Shown here: positions 51,163 through 60,217 of the stretch, in pieces
How positions within the stretch are numbered: the first letter of the stretch is position 1
How the letters are laid out: each line of letters begins with the position of its first letter
DNA from: JANOBD01 sp031411495
GTDB taxonomy: Bacteria; Planctomycetota; Phycisphaerae; Tepidisphaerales; Tepidisphaeraceae
Direction of reading: 5' to 3'
NCBI GenBank assembly: GCA_031411495.1
Contig: JANOBD010000071.1
Coordinates: 54,092 to 118,091, forward strand
Length of the DNA: 64,000 nt
Made by a program: the position numbers and the translations under genes
The notes under the pieces: generated by a model
What the model was told of the DNA's origin: nothing
What the model saw: the letters and a program-made list of their open reading frames with translations, nothing else
Databases searched by the model: none

Positions 51163-51217
51163 TGGCATGAGCGTCTCACCCATGAATCTATCCACGGGTC
51201 GGGGCGCCCGTGCCACG
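51163..51217. repeat. GTGGCATGAGCGTCTCACCC palindromic repeat, copy 2
   Basis: Units 51163-51185 and 51194-51217 repeat the bipartite pattern of 50927-50983 with compensatory differences (GAGCG..TCACCC), ending three bases before the stop of the next gene. Confidence 0.7.
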
Positions 51218-51219
51218 TT

Positions 51220-52329
51220 CTACCTGACCACCCACGACGGCTTCGCGAGCCACTCCTTCAACACCTTCTCGGCCGGTTTGCCCTCGGGTGTGTAGCCGCG
51301 CTCGATTTCTTCCAGCGCGGCGCCGTCCGTCGCGTCCGGCGTCGGGCTCCATTCCCAGATGCTAAAACCCCCGAGCTGCGGGTCGCCGTACCAGCTCTCG
51401 AAAAAGCCTTCGTAGAGTCGCTTCTGAAGTTCGTTATCCACCGGGTCGCCGGTCGTGTAGTCCCATGGGTCGCGGGCGGCGTTGCTCATGCTGCACCAGC
51501 CGGCCTCGAGGAACATCAGCGGCTTGTCCTTCTTCGCGACGAAGCCCAGCACGTCCTTTTTGATCTTCGACCAGTGCTGCTTGATCTCTTCGACGCTGGC
51601 GTTTTTGTCTTCGCCGAGCGTCCAGTAGCTGTTCATGCCGATCATGTCGAGCTGATCCCAGAACTCGATGCCGGAGTAGTGGTCCCAGTTGGCGGAGTAG
51701 GTGAGCTTGCCATGGAAGACCTCGCGGACTTTGCGGATCGTCTCGCGCCACTCATCGGTCTTGGGTTCGGTGCTGACGAGTTCGGAGCCGATGACCAGCA
51801 CATCCGCGCCGTTGCCCTGCGCGATCCACGCGAAGTGGGTGAGCATTTCGCGATAGCTCTCCCACCAGTTCGACCACGATTCGGGTTTGATCTGCCCGCG
51901 CCACTCGCCGCCACGCGGCTTATCGAGCAACACGATCGGCATGATGATGACGCGTAGGTTTTTCGACTTCGCGTGCTTGATGAGGTCGGCCAGCATCTCC
52001 GGCGTCGGCGTCATCCGCATGTCGAGATAGATGCGCGAGCTGCTGCCGTTCTCCTGGCGCGTGTCGATGACGAACTTCACCGTATCCGCGCCGACAGCAG
52101 CGATTTCGTCGATCGACTTCCTGTACTTCTCCATCCAGTCCATCCGCTGGATCTGCATGCCGATGCAGCGGTAAGGCAACCCCTCGCGGCCGGCGCGGGT
52201 GGTGGGTGCGAGGGCATTGGAGGGTTGAGTCGAAGGATCGTCCGTGTGTTCCGGCCGCGCGAGGAACGTACAACCGGCGATGACGAGATAAACGGCGGCC
52301 GCGATGAAAACGAAAAGTCGAGTCCACAT
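51220..52329 (-). CDS. GH113-like TIM-barrel lipoprotein
   Basis: 369 residues from ATG 52329, chosen because it begins a lipoprotein signal (FIAAAVYLVIAGC). The domain (about 50-365) looks like glycoside hydrolase family 113 and related TIM barrels: GADTVKFVIDTRQ, HAKSKNLRVIIMPIVLLDKP, ADVLVIGSELVSTEP with a glutamate in the acid/base position, DMIGMNSYWTLGEDK and MFLEAGWCSMSNAARDPW with the likely nucleophile Glu, then GGFSIWEWSPTPD. GH113 members are beta-mannanases; other activities are possible. It would be membrane-anchored and face the periplasm or outside. It stands alone, between aspS and folK on the same strand. Confidence 0.8.
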   Translation of the reverse strand: MWTRLFVFIAAAVYLVIAGCTFLARPEHTDDPSTQPSNALAPTTRAGREGLPYRCIGMQIQRMDWMEKYRKSIDEIAAVGADTVKFVIDTRQENGSSSRIYLDMRMTPTPEMLADLIKHAKSKNLRVIIMPIVLLDKPRGGEWRGQIKPESWSNWWESYREMLTHFAWIAQGNGADVLVIGSELVSTEPKTDEWRETIRKVREVFHGKLTYSANWDHYSGIEFWDQLDMIGMNSYWTLGEDKNASVEEIKQHWSKIKKDVLGFVAKKDKPLMFLEAGWCSMSNAARDPWDYTTGDPVDNELQKRLYEGFFESWYGDPQLGGFSIWEWSPTPDATDGAALEEIERGYTPEGKPAEKVLKEWLAKPSWVVR

Positions 52330-52413
52330 GTCCGGGGCGGATGGTAGCAGAAGTGAAGCATGATCCATACGCTTCGTATGTGCGTGCCGATTTCAGAATT
52401 CCGAGTCGAACGG

Positions 52414-52881
52414 TCAATCGGTCAACGCGTCGCGCAGTTCCCGGATCGTCTTAAGTAGGACCGGATGAACAACGTCCGGAGCAATCTCCGCGAGCGGGAT
52501 CAGGACGAAGGCGCGCTCATGCATCCGCGGATGCGGAATCGTCAGTCGGTGTTCCTTGCAGATCAGCGTGCCATACAGAAGGAGGTCCATGTCGATCACG
52601 CGAGGCGCATTTCGTACTGCCCGAGTTCTGCCCAATTCCAACTCTATCCCTTGAAGCTCTTTGAACAACACGCCGACGGGAAGGGTCGTCTCAACTTCGA
52701 TTGCAGAATTGAGAAATCGCGCCGCGTCTGGCGGGCAGTCAACCGGATCGGTCTCAATAGCTGTCGCGACCTTCTTCACGCTGACTTCTGGAACCGCGTT
52801 CAGACGATCGATTGCGTCGGAGAGGTTGCGCGCGCGGTCGCCGAGGTTTGATCCCAGCGCGATGTAACCGGTTTGATTCAC
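52414..52881 (-). CDS. folK: 6-hydroxymethyl-7,8-dihydropterin pyrophosphokinase
   Basis: 155 residues from GTG 52881; the frame is open further upstream but the family starts at (V)xxYIALGSNLGD. Motifs: GYIALGSNLGDRARNL, FLNSAIEVET, ELGRTRAVRNAPRVIDMDLL (the HPPK signature RWGPRxIDxDLLLY type) and HPRMHERAFVLIPLAEIAPD. It transfers pyrophosphate from ATP to hydroxymethyl-dihydropterin in folate synthesis. No other folate genes are adjacent. Length fits the family (about 150-165). Confidence 0.93.
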   Translation of the reverse strand: MNQTGYIALGSNLGDRARNLSDAIDRLNAVPEVSVKKVATAIETDPVDCPPDAARFLNSAIEVETTLPVGVLFKELQGIELELGRTRAVRNAPRVIDMDLLLYGTLICKEHRLTIPHPRMHERAFVLIPLAEIAPDVVHPVLLKTIRELRDALTD

Positions 52882-52996
52882 GCGGAAATGATAGAGGAAG
52901 GTGGCGGGATGGGTGAGGCGCTGCGCGTGGAATAAGGGCGAGCAGGCTCGCCGGCTACACGATCTAACCATCAGCCACTCGTCACTAGCAACTCAC

Positions 52997-54301
52997 TCAA
53001 TACGACCGGACGATGATCTCGCGATCCGGTTTGCCGTCGTCGTCGACATAGAAGCGGGCGCGATATTCGAGTCCGCCGCCGGGGCGAAGCACCAGGTCGG
53101 GCAGCGGCGCGCTCGGGTTGGCGACCAGGCCCGCCTGGTTTGCGTCCAGTTCGTGGCCGGAGAGGTCTTTGAAGTAGATGTCGATGTCCGGGTTCGTCGT
53201 CCAGCGGAGCTGGCCCTTGGAATACTTGAGCTGGTAGCCGCCGCGTTCGAGATGCGTGCGGAAGTCCGGCAGCGAGCGAAAGGTACGCTTCTCGGAGTTG
53301 TTGATTTCGACCATCAGGTCGGAAAGCACTTCGGCGTTCTCGACGAAGTTCGACTCTTGCGTGGCGGTGAGCGAGCGGGCGTAGGCGAGGAAGCGATCCT
53401 GGAAAGCCGCGAAGTTCTCGCCGAAGTTGGCGCGGAACGCGTCCTTCGCATCGATGCCGAACTTGATCTGCGTCAGCATCTTGAAAAACCGATCGCGATA
53501 GAGCGCCTTGCCGGTGGTGGCGTCGCACGCGTAGACGAGGAAATGGACCATCGCCCACGCCTGGTTGTATTGCGAACTGCCGCGGTCCCGGTCGCGCATG
53601 TTGCTCGCCCAGGTCTTGTGATCCATGTAGACGAAGTCTTCGAAGGGCATGAGGCGACGGTTGCTCATGTCGTCCTGCAGTTGCCGGAGTCGACGCGGCG
53701 GGACCTGCTCGACGATGAAACGCTTGCCGGTGTAGATGCCTTCTTCGAACAGCTGCGCGATGCCTTCGTTCACCCAGACGGGTAAATTCGGACCGATCAG
53801 GCGATTGGCGAACTGGTGAAATGCCTCGTGTTGCAGTGTCCGGCGAAGCGCGTCGCGGCCTTGCGTTTCGAGGTACGCGGCCAGGCAGTTTTTTGCGGGG
53901 ATGAAGACGCCGCCGGTGTTGGGCAGGCGGTCGTCGATGAACTTCATGTAGTCGAGCTTCTTATCGAAGATCCAGACGTTGAGCTGCTCGGAGCTGTCGC
54001 TGCCGAACGCCCCGAGCCGGCGGGCGTACTCCTCGTACATCGCATCCAGCCGCTCGCCCAGATCGCGAGCGAAGGCCGGCTCGACGTCCGTGTGAAGCGT
54101 GTAGTGAGCGGTGGGGTAAATGGGCAGCGAAGGCGCGTAGTCGGCCCGCGCCTGCGAAGCGAGAAAAGCCATGACCAAGGCAACAACGAGATTGGCAACG
54201 CCCAGCCCTGGCGTTTTTACTTTCACAGGCACGCCCTTATCATCGGCACGCCGTTGAAATTGATGTAGTAGTGAACGCAACTTTTGCGAGCACTTCGTCA
54301 T
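52997..54301 (-). CDS. DUF1570-type secreted gluzincin metallopeptidase
   Basis: 434 residues from ATG 54301; a GTG at 54232 just before the signal peptide (VANLVVALVMAFLASQARA) is an alternative start. The domain (about 60-290) has the zinc-peptidase motif HEAFH (H158, E159, H162) followed by E179 in WVNEGIAQLFEE, the peptidase_MA/gluzincin pattern found in DUF1570 proteins abundant in planctomycetes. The later part contains YNQAWAMVHFLVY and a C-terminal beta region. Probably exported; substrates unknown. It begins divergently from lysS, leaving 222 bases with no other gene. Confidence 0.85.
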   Translation of the reverse strand: MTKCSQKLRSLLHQFQRRADDKGVPVKVKTPGLGVANLVVALVMAFLASQARADYAPSLPIYPTAHYTLHTDVEPAFARDLGERLDAMYEEYARRLGAFGSDSSEQLNVWIFDKKLDYMKFIDDRLPNTGGVFIPAKNCLAAYLETQGRDALRRTLQHEAFHQFANRLIGPNLPVWVNEGIAQLFEEGIYTGKRFIVEQVPPRRLRQLQDDMSNRRLMPFEDFVYMDHKTWASNMRDRDRGSSQYNQAWAMVHFLVYACDATTGKALYRDRFFKMLTQIKFGIDAKDAFRANFGENFAAFQDRFLAYARSLTATQESNFVENAEVLSDLMVEINNSEKRTFRSLPDFRTHLERGGYQLKYSKGQLRWTTNPDIDIYFKDLSGHELDANQAGLVANPSAPLPDLVLRPGGGLEYRARFYVDDDGKPDREIIVRSY

Positions 54302-54523
54302 CGGTTTCGCGGCGCGAGTTGAATGCGTAAATTCCCAGACGTTATCGGTCGCGTGGTGACGGCCGATTCATGCGGACGCGGCGGTGCCGAACCGTATCGG
54401 CCGCCCAATCCGATCTCAAGAAAATTCTTGTCTCCGTCAGGGTTTACCGGATGGAAACCCAACAATCCGCAGTGAAGCAAGATTGTAGGCTTCAATGATC
54501 GACAAGACGAAATTGGACGAGTG

Positions 54524-56026
54524 ATGACAGCAATGAGTGAACCTGCCCCCAACCAATTGGAAGCCGACCGACGCGCCAAGCTCGAAAAGATTCGCGCGCT
54601 TGGCATCGACCCGTTCGGACAACGTATCGATGGCTTGATCGCGATCGCAGATGCGCGATCTCAGTACAAACCTGAACACGGACACGACGGCGGCCCGATC
54701 GTGAAAGCTGCGGGCCGCATCACCTTCCGAAAAGATTTCGGCAAGCTCGTCTTTATGTTTATTCAGGACGAGACTGGCCGCATTCAAGTCGCGATCGACA
54801 AGAAGCGCGTTCCGGAACTCGACTGGAATCTCGATCGGCTGCTCGATCTCGGCGATCTGATTTCAGTGGAAGGTCCGCTTGGTGTAACCAAGACCGGCGA
54901 AACCACGATTTGGGCGAGCTCGCTCTCCATCTCCTGCAAGACCCTCAACCCGCCGCCTGCGAAGTGGGAAGGGCTTACCGACCAGGAGGCCCGCTACCGC
55001 CAGCGCTACGCCGACCTCGCCTACAACCCCGAAGTGATGAAGACGATGAAGCTGCGCATCCGCATCGTGGATGAGATGCGGAGCTTTCTCCGCGCGCAGG
55101 GATTTGATGAAGTCGAGACGCCGATGCTCCAGCCGATTCACGGCGGCGCGGCGGCCCGCCCGTTCGTGACGCACCACAACGCGCTCGACATGAAGCTCTT
55201 CATGCGCATCGCTCCCGAGCTCTACCTCAAGCGTCTTCTCGTCGGCGGATTCGGAAAAGTCTTCGAGATCAACCGAAACTTCCGCAATGAGGGCATCTCC
55301 CCGCGCCACAACCCCGAGTTCACCATGCTCGAAGCGTACGCCGCGTACTGGAGTTGGGAGAAGATGAGCGAACTGGTCGAGGAGATGATCTGCACGGTCG
55401 CGCAGAAGGTCATCGGCGGACTGGTCATTGAACACAAGAACGATGCCGGTGACGTGACGAAGCGGATCGACCTCGGCCAGCGGCCGTGGCCGCGTCGCGC
55501 GATGGCCGATCTTGTTCAGGAGAAGACGGGCTGGCGCTTCAACAAGCTGCCGATCGATCAGGCGGAGCTCGTGCGTATCCGCGAAGCGAACCCTGGCAAG
55601 GACCTGAAGTACCATGCCGAGCCCGCAGAGCAGCTCACGGAGCTGTACGAGAAGCTTATCGAACCGACACTCATCAACCCAACGTACGTCACTCGCGTCC
55701 CCGGTGTCATCATCCCGCTCGCCAAGCGGTGCAAGGACGATGACTACTTCGCGGACGTGTACGAGCTCGCCATCAACGGCCAGGAGATTTCGCCCGGTTA
55801 CACCGAGCTGAACGACCCGGACGTACAGGCGGAGCATTTCCGGCACCAGGTCGGCGATCGTGAAGAGCAGCAGGCCGTCGATGAAGATTTCCTGACCGCG
55901 CTCAAGTACGGCATGCCGCCCGCGGGCGGGATCGGGCTGGGGATCGATCGGCTCGTGATGATGCTGACCGGCGCGCCGAGCATTCGGGACGTGATCCTGT
56001 TCCCGCTGATGCGGTCGCAGAGCTAG
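54524..56026 (+). CDS. lysS: Lysyl-tRNA synthetase, class II
   Basis: 500 residues from ATG 54524 (a GTG directly before and an ATG nine bases later are alternatives). OB-fold domain (AAGRITFRKDFGKLVFMFIQ), then motif 1 (RSFLRAQGFDEVETPMLQPI), motif 2 (VFEINRNFRNEGISPRHNPE) and motif 3 (PPAGGIGLGIDRLVMMLTGA). Attaches lysine to tRNA-Lys. The N-terminal helical extension is short. No frameshifts. It is followed by a palindromic repeat element. Confidence 0.96.
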   Translation: MTAMSEPAPNQLEADRRAKLEKIRALGIDPFGQRIDGLIAIADARSQYKPEHGHDGGPIVKAAGRITFRKDFGKLVFMFIQDETGRIQVAIDKKRVPELDWNLDRLLDLGDLISVEGPLGVTKTGETTIWASSLSISCKTLNPPPAKWEGLTDQEARYRQRYADLAYNPEVMKTMKLRIRIVDEMRSFLRAQGFDEVETPMLQPIHGGAAARPFVTHHNALDMKLFMRIAPELYLKRLLVGGFGKVFEINRNFRNEGISPRHNPEFTMLEAYAAYWSWEKMSELVEEMICTVAQKVIGGLVIEHKNDAGDVTKRIDLGQRPWPRRAMADLVQEKTGWRFNKLPIDQAELVRIREANPGKDLKYHAEPAEQLTELYEKLIEPTLINPTYVTRVPGVIIPLAKRCKDDDYFADVYELAINGQEISPGYTELNDPDVQAEHFRHQVGDREEQQAVDEDFLTALKYGMPPAGGIGLGIDRLVMMLTGAPSIRDVILFPLMRSQS

Positions 56027-56040
56027 GGAAGGTTTTGTTT

Positions 56041-56204
56041 GTCATCCAGAGGGAGCCCAGGCGAGCGAAGGATCTCGGGTCACAATACGCGTGCAATGGC
56101 CATTGACGCCTTGGGAAGGATCAAATCTTTCCTACCACGCTTTTGCCCTATTCGCGTCGCGCAGACCCGAGATCCTTCGGCCTCTAAGGCTCCCTCTGGA
56201 TGAC
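56041..56204. repeat. Long palindromic repeat after lysS
   Basis: Left arm GTCATCCAGAGGGAGCC ... CGAAGGATCTCGGGTC (56041-56081) is complementary to right arm GACCCGAGATCCTTCG ... GGCTCCCTCTGGATGAC (56164-56204), with small differences in the middle of the arms. About 80 bases separate them. The shape is that of a dispersed MITE-like or REP-like element; it fills most of the gap 56027-56251, which has no gene. Confidence 0.8.
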
Positions 56205-56251
56205 ACACGTGCTTTACGACACCACCAACACAACGCACGGAGGCAGCGGCC

Positions 56252-57802
56252 TTGGTATTGAACTACTCACTCATCGCGTTCGTGCTCGCCGTCCTCCTTT
56301 TGCCACTGATCGTTCTAGCGCTTCCCTTCGCGCGGGCAATTATCGCACTGCTCATCGGCAAGTATCTCCTGAAGCGTCGGCTGGCGTGGGTCAGCTTCTT
56401 CGCGACGGTTCTCTGCGTTGCGCTCGTGCTGATCGTGCTCAGCGTGATGTCGGGCTGGCTCAAAAACTTCAAGGACTCGTTCAAGACGATGAGCGGCGAC
56501 ATCATTGTCTCGCGGCAATCCTCCAGCGGCTTTTCCGGCTATGAAGAGATCATCGCCAAAGCAAAGGAACTCCCTGATGTGGAGACGGGGATCCCGATCA
56601 TCCGCACGGCAGCGCTGCTGACGATGCCGGGCGACTGGAACAACTACGTCTCGGTCGTCGGCCTCCCGATCGAGGAGATCGACAAGGTCACCAATTTTAA
56701 AAAATCGCTGTGGATTCAGAACGGCGAAGAAGGCGCGCGCCCGCCGGGCACGGACAATCGCGCGCCGTCGTTTTCGCTATGGCCGGAGATCGACTACCAG
56801 GCGCTCGCGCCGCGGGACAAGCAGGCGCTGCGCCGGCCGGGAATCATCATCGGGTCGGCCGTCATCGGCGTGAAAAAGGATCCGAAGACCAAGAAGATGA
56901 AATGGGAAGAGTTCCTGGTGGGCTGCTGGGCCAAGCTCACGGTGATGCCGCAGAACGAAGAGGTGGGGGCCGAGAAGTCGAGCATCAACGCGCGGACGAC
57001 GGCATATTTTGTCGTCGACGGGTCGCACACGCAGGCGTTTCAGCACGACAACAACGTGTACGTGCCGTTTGACCAGCTCCAGGCCGACTTGAATCTCGCC
57101 TACAACCCGTACGAAGTGGAGGAGTTGACCGATCCTCGAAACCCGAAGAGCCCGACAACAAAGAAAACTGTTGCTGATCCCGCTCGAACCACGGAGGTGC
57201 AGTTCAAACTCAAGTCCGGGGCCGATCTGCAGGCGGCCAAGGCGAAGATTCAGAAGATCGTCGACACCGTTTCGGGACAATCGGAGACGAGTTTCGCGCC
57301 GATCACTGTGAAGACATGGGAGGAATCGCAATCGCAATTCCTCAACGCGGTCGAGAATGAAATCACCATCATGATGACGCTGTTCGGCATCATCAGCCTC
57401 GTGCAGGTGCTGATGATTTTCTGCATCTTCTACACCATCGTGGCCGAGAAGACGCGCGACATCGGCATCCTGAAAAGCATTGGCGCCAGCGAATGGCACA
57501 TCGCACAGATCTTCCTCACCTACGGCGCCGCGATCGGCTTCGTGGGCGGGGGAATCGGCGTCGTGATCGGCTGGCTGTTCGTCAAATACATCAACGAGAT
57601 CCAGGACGGAATCACCAAGGTCACGGGCCGGCAGATTTACAACTCGGAGATCTACCAGATCGACCGCCTGCCCGATGTGATCAGCTGGAAGGCGGCGGTG
57701 ATCATCTGGCTGGTGGCGGTGGCGGCGTCAATCGTCGGCGCGATCATCCCGGCGACCTTCGCGGCGATGAAACGGCCGGTGGAGTCGTTGCGGTTCGAAT
57801 GA
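56252..57802 (+). CDS. FtsX-like ABC transporter permease (LolC/MacB type)
   Basis: 516 residues from TTG 56252 (GGAGG about nine bases upstream). Two N-terminal hydrophobic segments are followed by a large periplasmic domain (about 75-360; MSGWLKNFKDSFKTMSGDII, VSVVGLPIEEIDK) and three C-terminal helices of the FtsX fold: FGIISLVQVLMIFCIFYTIV, AEKTRDIGILKSIGASEWHI (the cytosolic FtsX signature) and IPATFAAMKRPVESLRFE. By family it works with a LolD/MacB-like ATPase in lipoprotein release or export. No ATPase gene is adjacent in the window. The next gene is on the other strand. Confidence 0.88.
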   Translation: MVLNYSLIAFVLAVLLLPLIVLALPFARAIIALLIGKYLLKRRLAWVSFFATVLCVALVLIVLSVMSGWLKNFKDSFKTMSGDIIVSRQSSSGFSGYEEIIAKAKELPDVETGIPIIRTAALLTMPGDWNNYVSVVGLPIEEIDKVTNFKKSLWIQNGEEGARPPGTDNRAPSFSLWPEIDYQALAPRDKQALRRPGIIIGSAVIGVKKDPKTKKMKWEEFLVGCWAKLTVMPQNEEVGAEKSSINARTTAYFVVDGSHTQAFQHDNNVYVPFDQLQADLNLAYNPYEVEELTDPRNPKSPTTKKTVADPARTTEVQFKLKSGADLQAAKAKIQKIVDTVSGQSETSFAPITVKTWEESQSQFLNAVENEITIMMTLFGIISLVQVLMIFCIFYTIVAEKTRDIGILKSIGASEWHIAQIFLTYGAAIGFVGGGIGVVIGWLFVKYINEIQDGITKVTGRQIYNSEIYQIDRLPDVISWKAAVIIWLVAVAASIVGAIIPATFAAMKRPVESLRFE

Positions 57803-57838
57803 AGAGGCACAAGGAGCGCCGCTAGCCGCGTTCTCATC

Positions 57839-57856
57839 TTCCCACTGCCCACTGCC
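57839..57856. repeat. CCCACTGCCCACTGCC intergenic repeat
   Basis: A short block of the same CCCACTGCC units seen at 41341-41490, here between two convergent genes and followed by TACTACCGACTGCCTG. Confidence 0.45.
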
Positions 57857-57858
57857 TA

Positions 57859-58470
57859 CTACCGACTGCCTGTCGTCTTCTTTCCCAGGAGCGGCACGTG
57901 ATCAAACAGGATCATCCCGCCGACCAGCACCGCGCACATCGTGATGAGCGGCATGATGCCCATTGCGAAGAGCTTGAACGCGACGAACACATTCAGCGCG
58001 AGAGCGATGCCGGTGAAAAAGATCGCGACGATGACGAGGTTTCGCGTCGGCACGCCGCGACGGTAGAACGCGAACATGAGGGCGGCGTCGAAGAGCAGGG
58101 CGATGCCCATCAGGAACAGACCCGTCTCGCTCCACGCGGTGCCGCCTGCCGACTCAGGATGGCCCATGATCGTCTGCAACTCGAAGTACTTCACGGGCGT
58201 GACGCCATCGGGCTGCAGCCAGCCCGTAGCGAACTCTTTGCCCGAGAGATTCGCCACGGCCCATCGTCCGAAGTTTCCGCCGAGCATGAGCAGGATGACG
58301 CCGAGGATGAGCGAAATCCAGACGGATGCAATGCCGAACCCGAGCCCGCCGTCTGAAGGTGCATAGATCACTTGTCGCGACTCTTCAGACTTACGCGGCG
58401 TCGGCTCCTCCGTCTCAGGCGCAGGCGGCTTGGGCGTGTCCGACATCTTGGGCAGTTGTGAGAAATCCAT
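57859..58470 (-). CDS. Hypothetical four-helix membrane protein
   Basis: 203 residues from ATG 58470 with GGGGAGG seven bases upstream. A Pro/Glu/Ser-rich cytosolic N-terminus (about 1-45) precedes four hydrophobic segments (IASVWISLILGVILLMLGGN; TGLFLMGIALLFDAALMFAF; NLVIVAIFFTGIALALNVFV; MPLITMCAVLVGGMILF). No domain recognised. Its neighbours, both on the opposite strand, give no functional hint. Confidence 0.7.
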   Translation of the reverse strand: MDFSQLPKMSDTPKPPAPETEEPTPRKSEESRQVIYAPSDGGLGFGIASVWISLILGVILLMLGGNFGRWAVANLSGKEFATGWLQPDGVTPVKYFELQTIMGHPESAGGTAWSETGLFLMGIALLFDAALMFAFYRRGVPTRNLVIVAIFFTGIALALNVFVAFKLFAMGIMPLITMCAVLVGGMILFDHVPLLGKKTTGSR

Positions 58471-58674
58471 CGGCCTCCCCGGGTTTGCAGGACTTTCCAA
58501 CTCTATCGAATGAGAGGTAGAGCCGCGAGTCCGCTCGCGCAGAGTGACTCTCGGCAAGCCAGATTTTCTGGTGACCCGGGTCACGGGTCAGATTCGCGCG
58601 TACTGAATCGAGATCGAGGTTCATCCGATGAATGGCGCGTGCGATCTGTATCCGATCTACGCAATGTTCCGGGA

Positions 58675-60149
58675 ATGTCTGCATGCGAGTGGCTGCTGGC
58701 GGCGATCACCTGTGTGATCCTCTATCCGGCCGCGCTGCTGATCCTGAGCGGCCCGCGATTATTCACCCGGCCATTCTGGGCCGACGAGACGCTCAGCTGG
58801 CTGATTGCCTCCGATGCCGATTTTTCGCACGCGATGGCCGCGCTCGCCGGCGGAGTCGACACCAATGCGCCGATCCTCCATTGGATCTACCGATGCGCAG
58901 GCAATGCGTTCGGACATTCGCCGCTGACCTACCGCGTCGTGAGCGCGGTCGCGATGTCGCTCGGCGTGCTCGGCGTGTACGACTCGCTTCGTCGTTTCGC
59001 GCTGAAGTTGCCGAGTGTCGCCGGGACGCTCGCAATGGTCGCGCTGCCGATCGTTCTCTCGCACACTACGGAGGTGCGATTCTACGGCTACTTCCTCACC
59101 GCGGCCGTCTGGACCTGTTACTTCGTTGATCGCCGGTTCGATCGGCCGACCGTCGCGAATGCCATGGCAGTAGGCGCTTCGTCGATCGCGCTGTGCGGCA
59201 CGCACTACTTTGGCAGTCTGGTGGTCGGTTGCATCGCGATGTTCGCGCTGTGCCGGGCACGCTCGTCCGGGATTTGCCGCGCGATCGACTCGGTATGGCC
59301 GACGGCACTCGGGGCGGCGACGACGCTCTGCCTGCTGCCCCTGCTGGTCACGCAGCGCCAGGCGCTCGCCGGCGCCGGTGGCACGTGGGTCCCAATCACT
59401 TCCTGGAGAATCTGACGACGTCTATTTCGCTCTTGGTGCCAACGGGCGCTGCATTCATCCTCGGCGCAATTCTCGCGTTGACGCCGATTGTCCATCGCTC
59501 GAGTGAGTGCGAAGATACCCCGGCTCCATCGACACAATTGTGGTCCCTCGCGCTCTTGCCGGTGGTGATGATCGCGTTCGACCGGCTCGTCCAGCCGGTG
59601 CTCGTCGCGCGGTACATGATCCCTTCAGTCGCCGCTGTGAGCGCGCTGGTATGCGCATGTGTCGGGCCGATTCCGAGGCGGGTGCAACTCGGCTCGATCG
59701 GGGCGCTCGCGGTGCTCTTCGTCAGCGGATCGCTCGCACTGCGTGCCAGGATCGAAGATCCTGATCCCCGCTCCGGGATGGGCGTTCTTGCGCAAGTGCC
59801 GATCGATGATCTGCCGATCGTCGTCGACTGGCGCGGCCATCTTCTGCCGATCTGGGCCGTCCGACCCGGGCAGCGCGACCGAATCGTTTTCCTTGACGAC
59901 CCGTGGCTTACGCATCCGGATCTTGACCGCTCGATCCCGTTCGAACGCGAAATGGTTCGCATCATGAACCGTTTCTACGAATTCCCGAAAACGATCGGCA
60001 TTTACGAGCTTTCTCGGATGAACCGGTTCCGACTGGTGACCGAGTTTCCCGAGTCGGCCAAGCAGCGAATGGGCGACATGAGCGTCGTCGACCGCTCGCC
60101 TCTGACATTCGTGGTGGAGCGGCATCCCGGCTCGGCGAATGCGCGCTGA
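58675..60149 (+). pseudogene. Membrane glycosyltransferase (GT39-like), one-base frameshift
   Basis: Two consecutive plus-strand frames make one protein of about 490 residues. The first (ATG 58675 to TGA 59413) has a signal helix and the luminal acidic motif FWADETLSWLIASDADFSHA, as in GT39/ArnT-like enzymes using polyprenyl-phosphate sugars, and helices such as VAGTLAMVALPIVLSH and EVRFYGYFLTAAVW. The second, from about 59395 to 60149, continues with NHFLENLTTSISLLVPTGAA and a soluble C-terminus (VVDWRGHLLPIWAVRPG). Restoring one base in CCCAATC near 59391-59397 joins TWVP to NHFLENL. No slippery heptamer is present, so programmed frameshifting is unlikely. Recent inactivation or a base-calling error are both possible. 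Confidence 0.7.
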
Positions 60150-60217
60150 CGGCGCCGGGCGATCCCCATGATAAATCGGATTTGATTCGGCGACGGCGGA
60201 CACGACAATCCGCCGCC

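Noticed and set aside
59385..59415. Programmed -1 frameshift in the glycosyltransferase
   Set aside because: No X XXY YYZ heptamer and no downstream stem; a simple one-base deletion explains the two frames.
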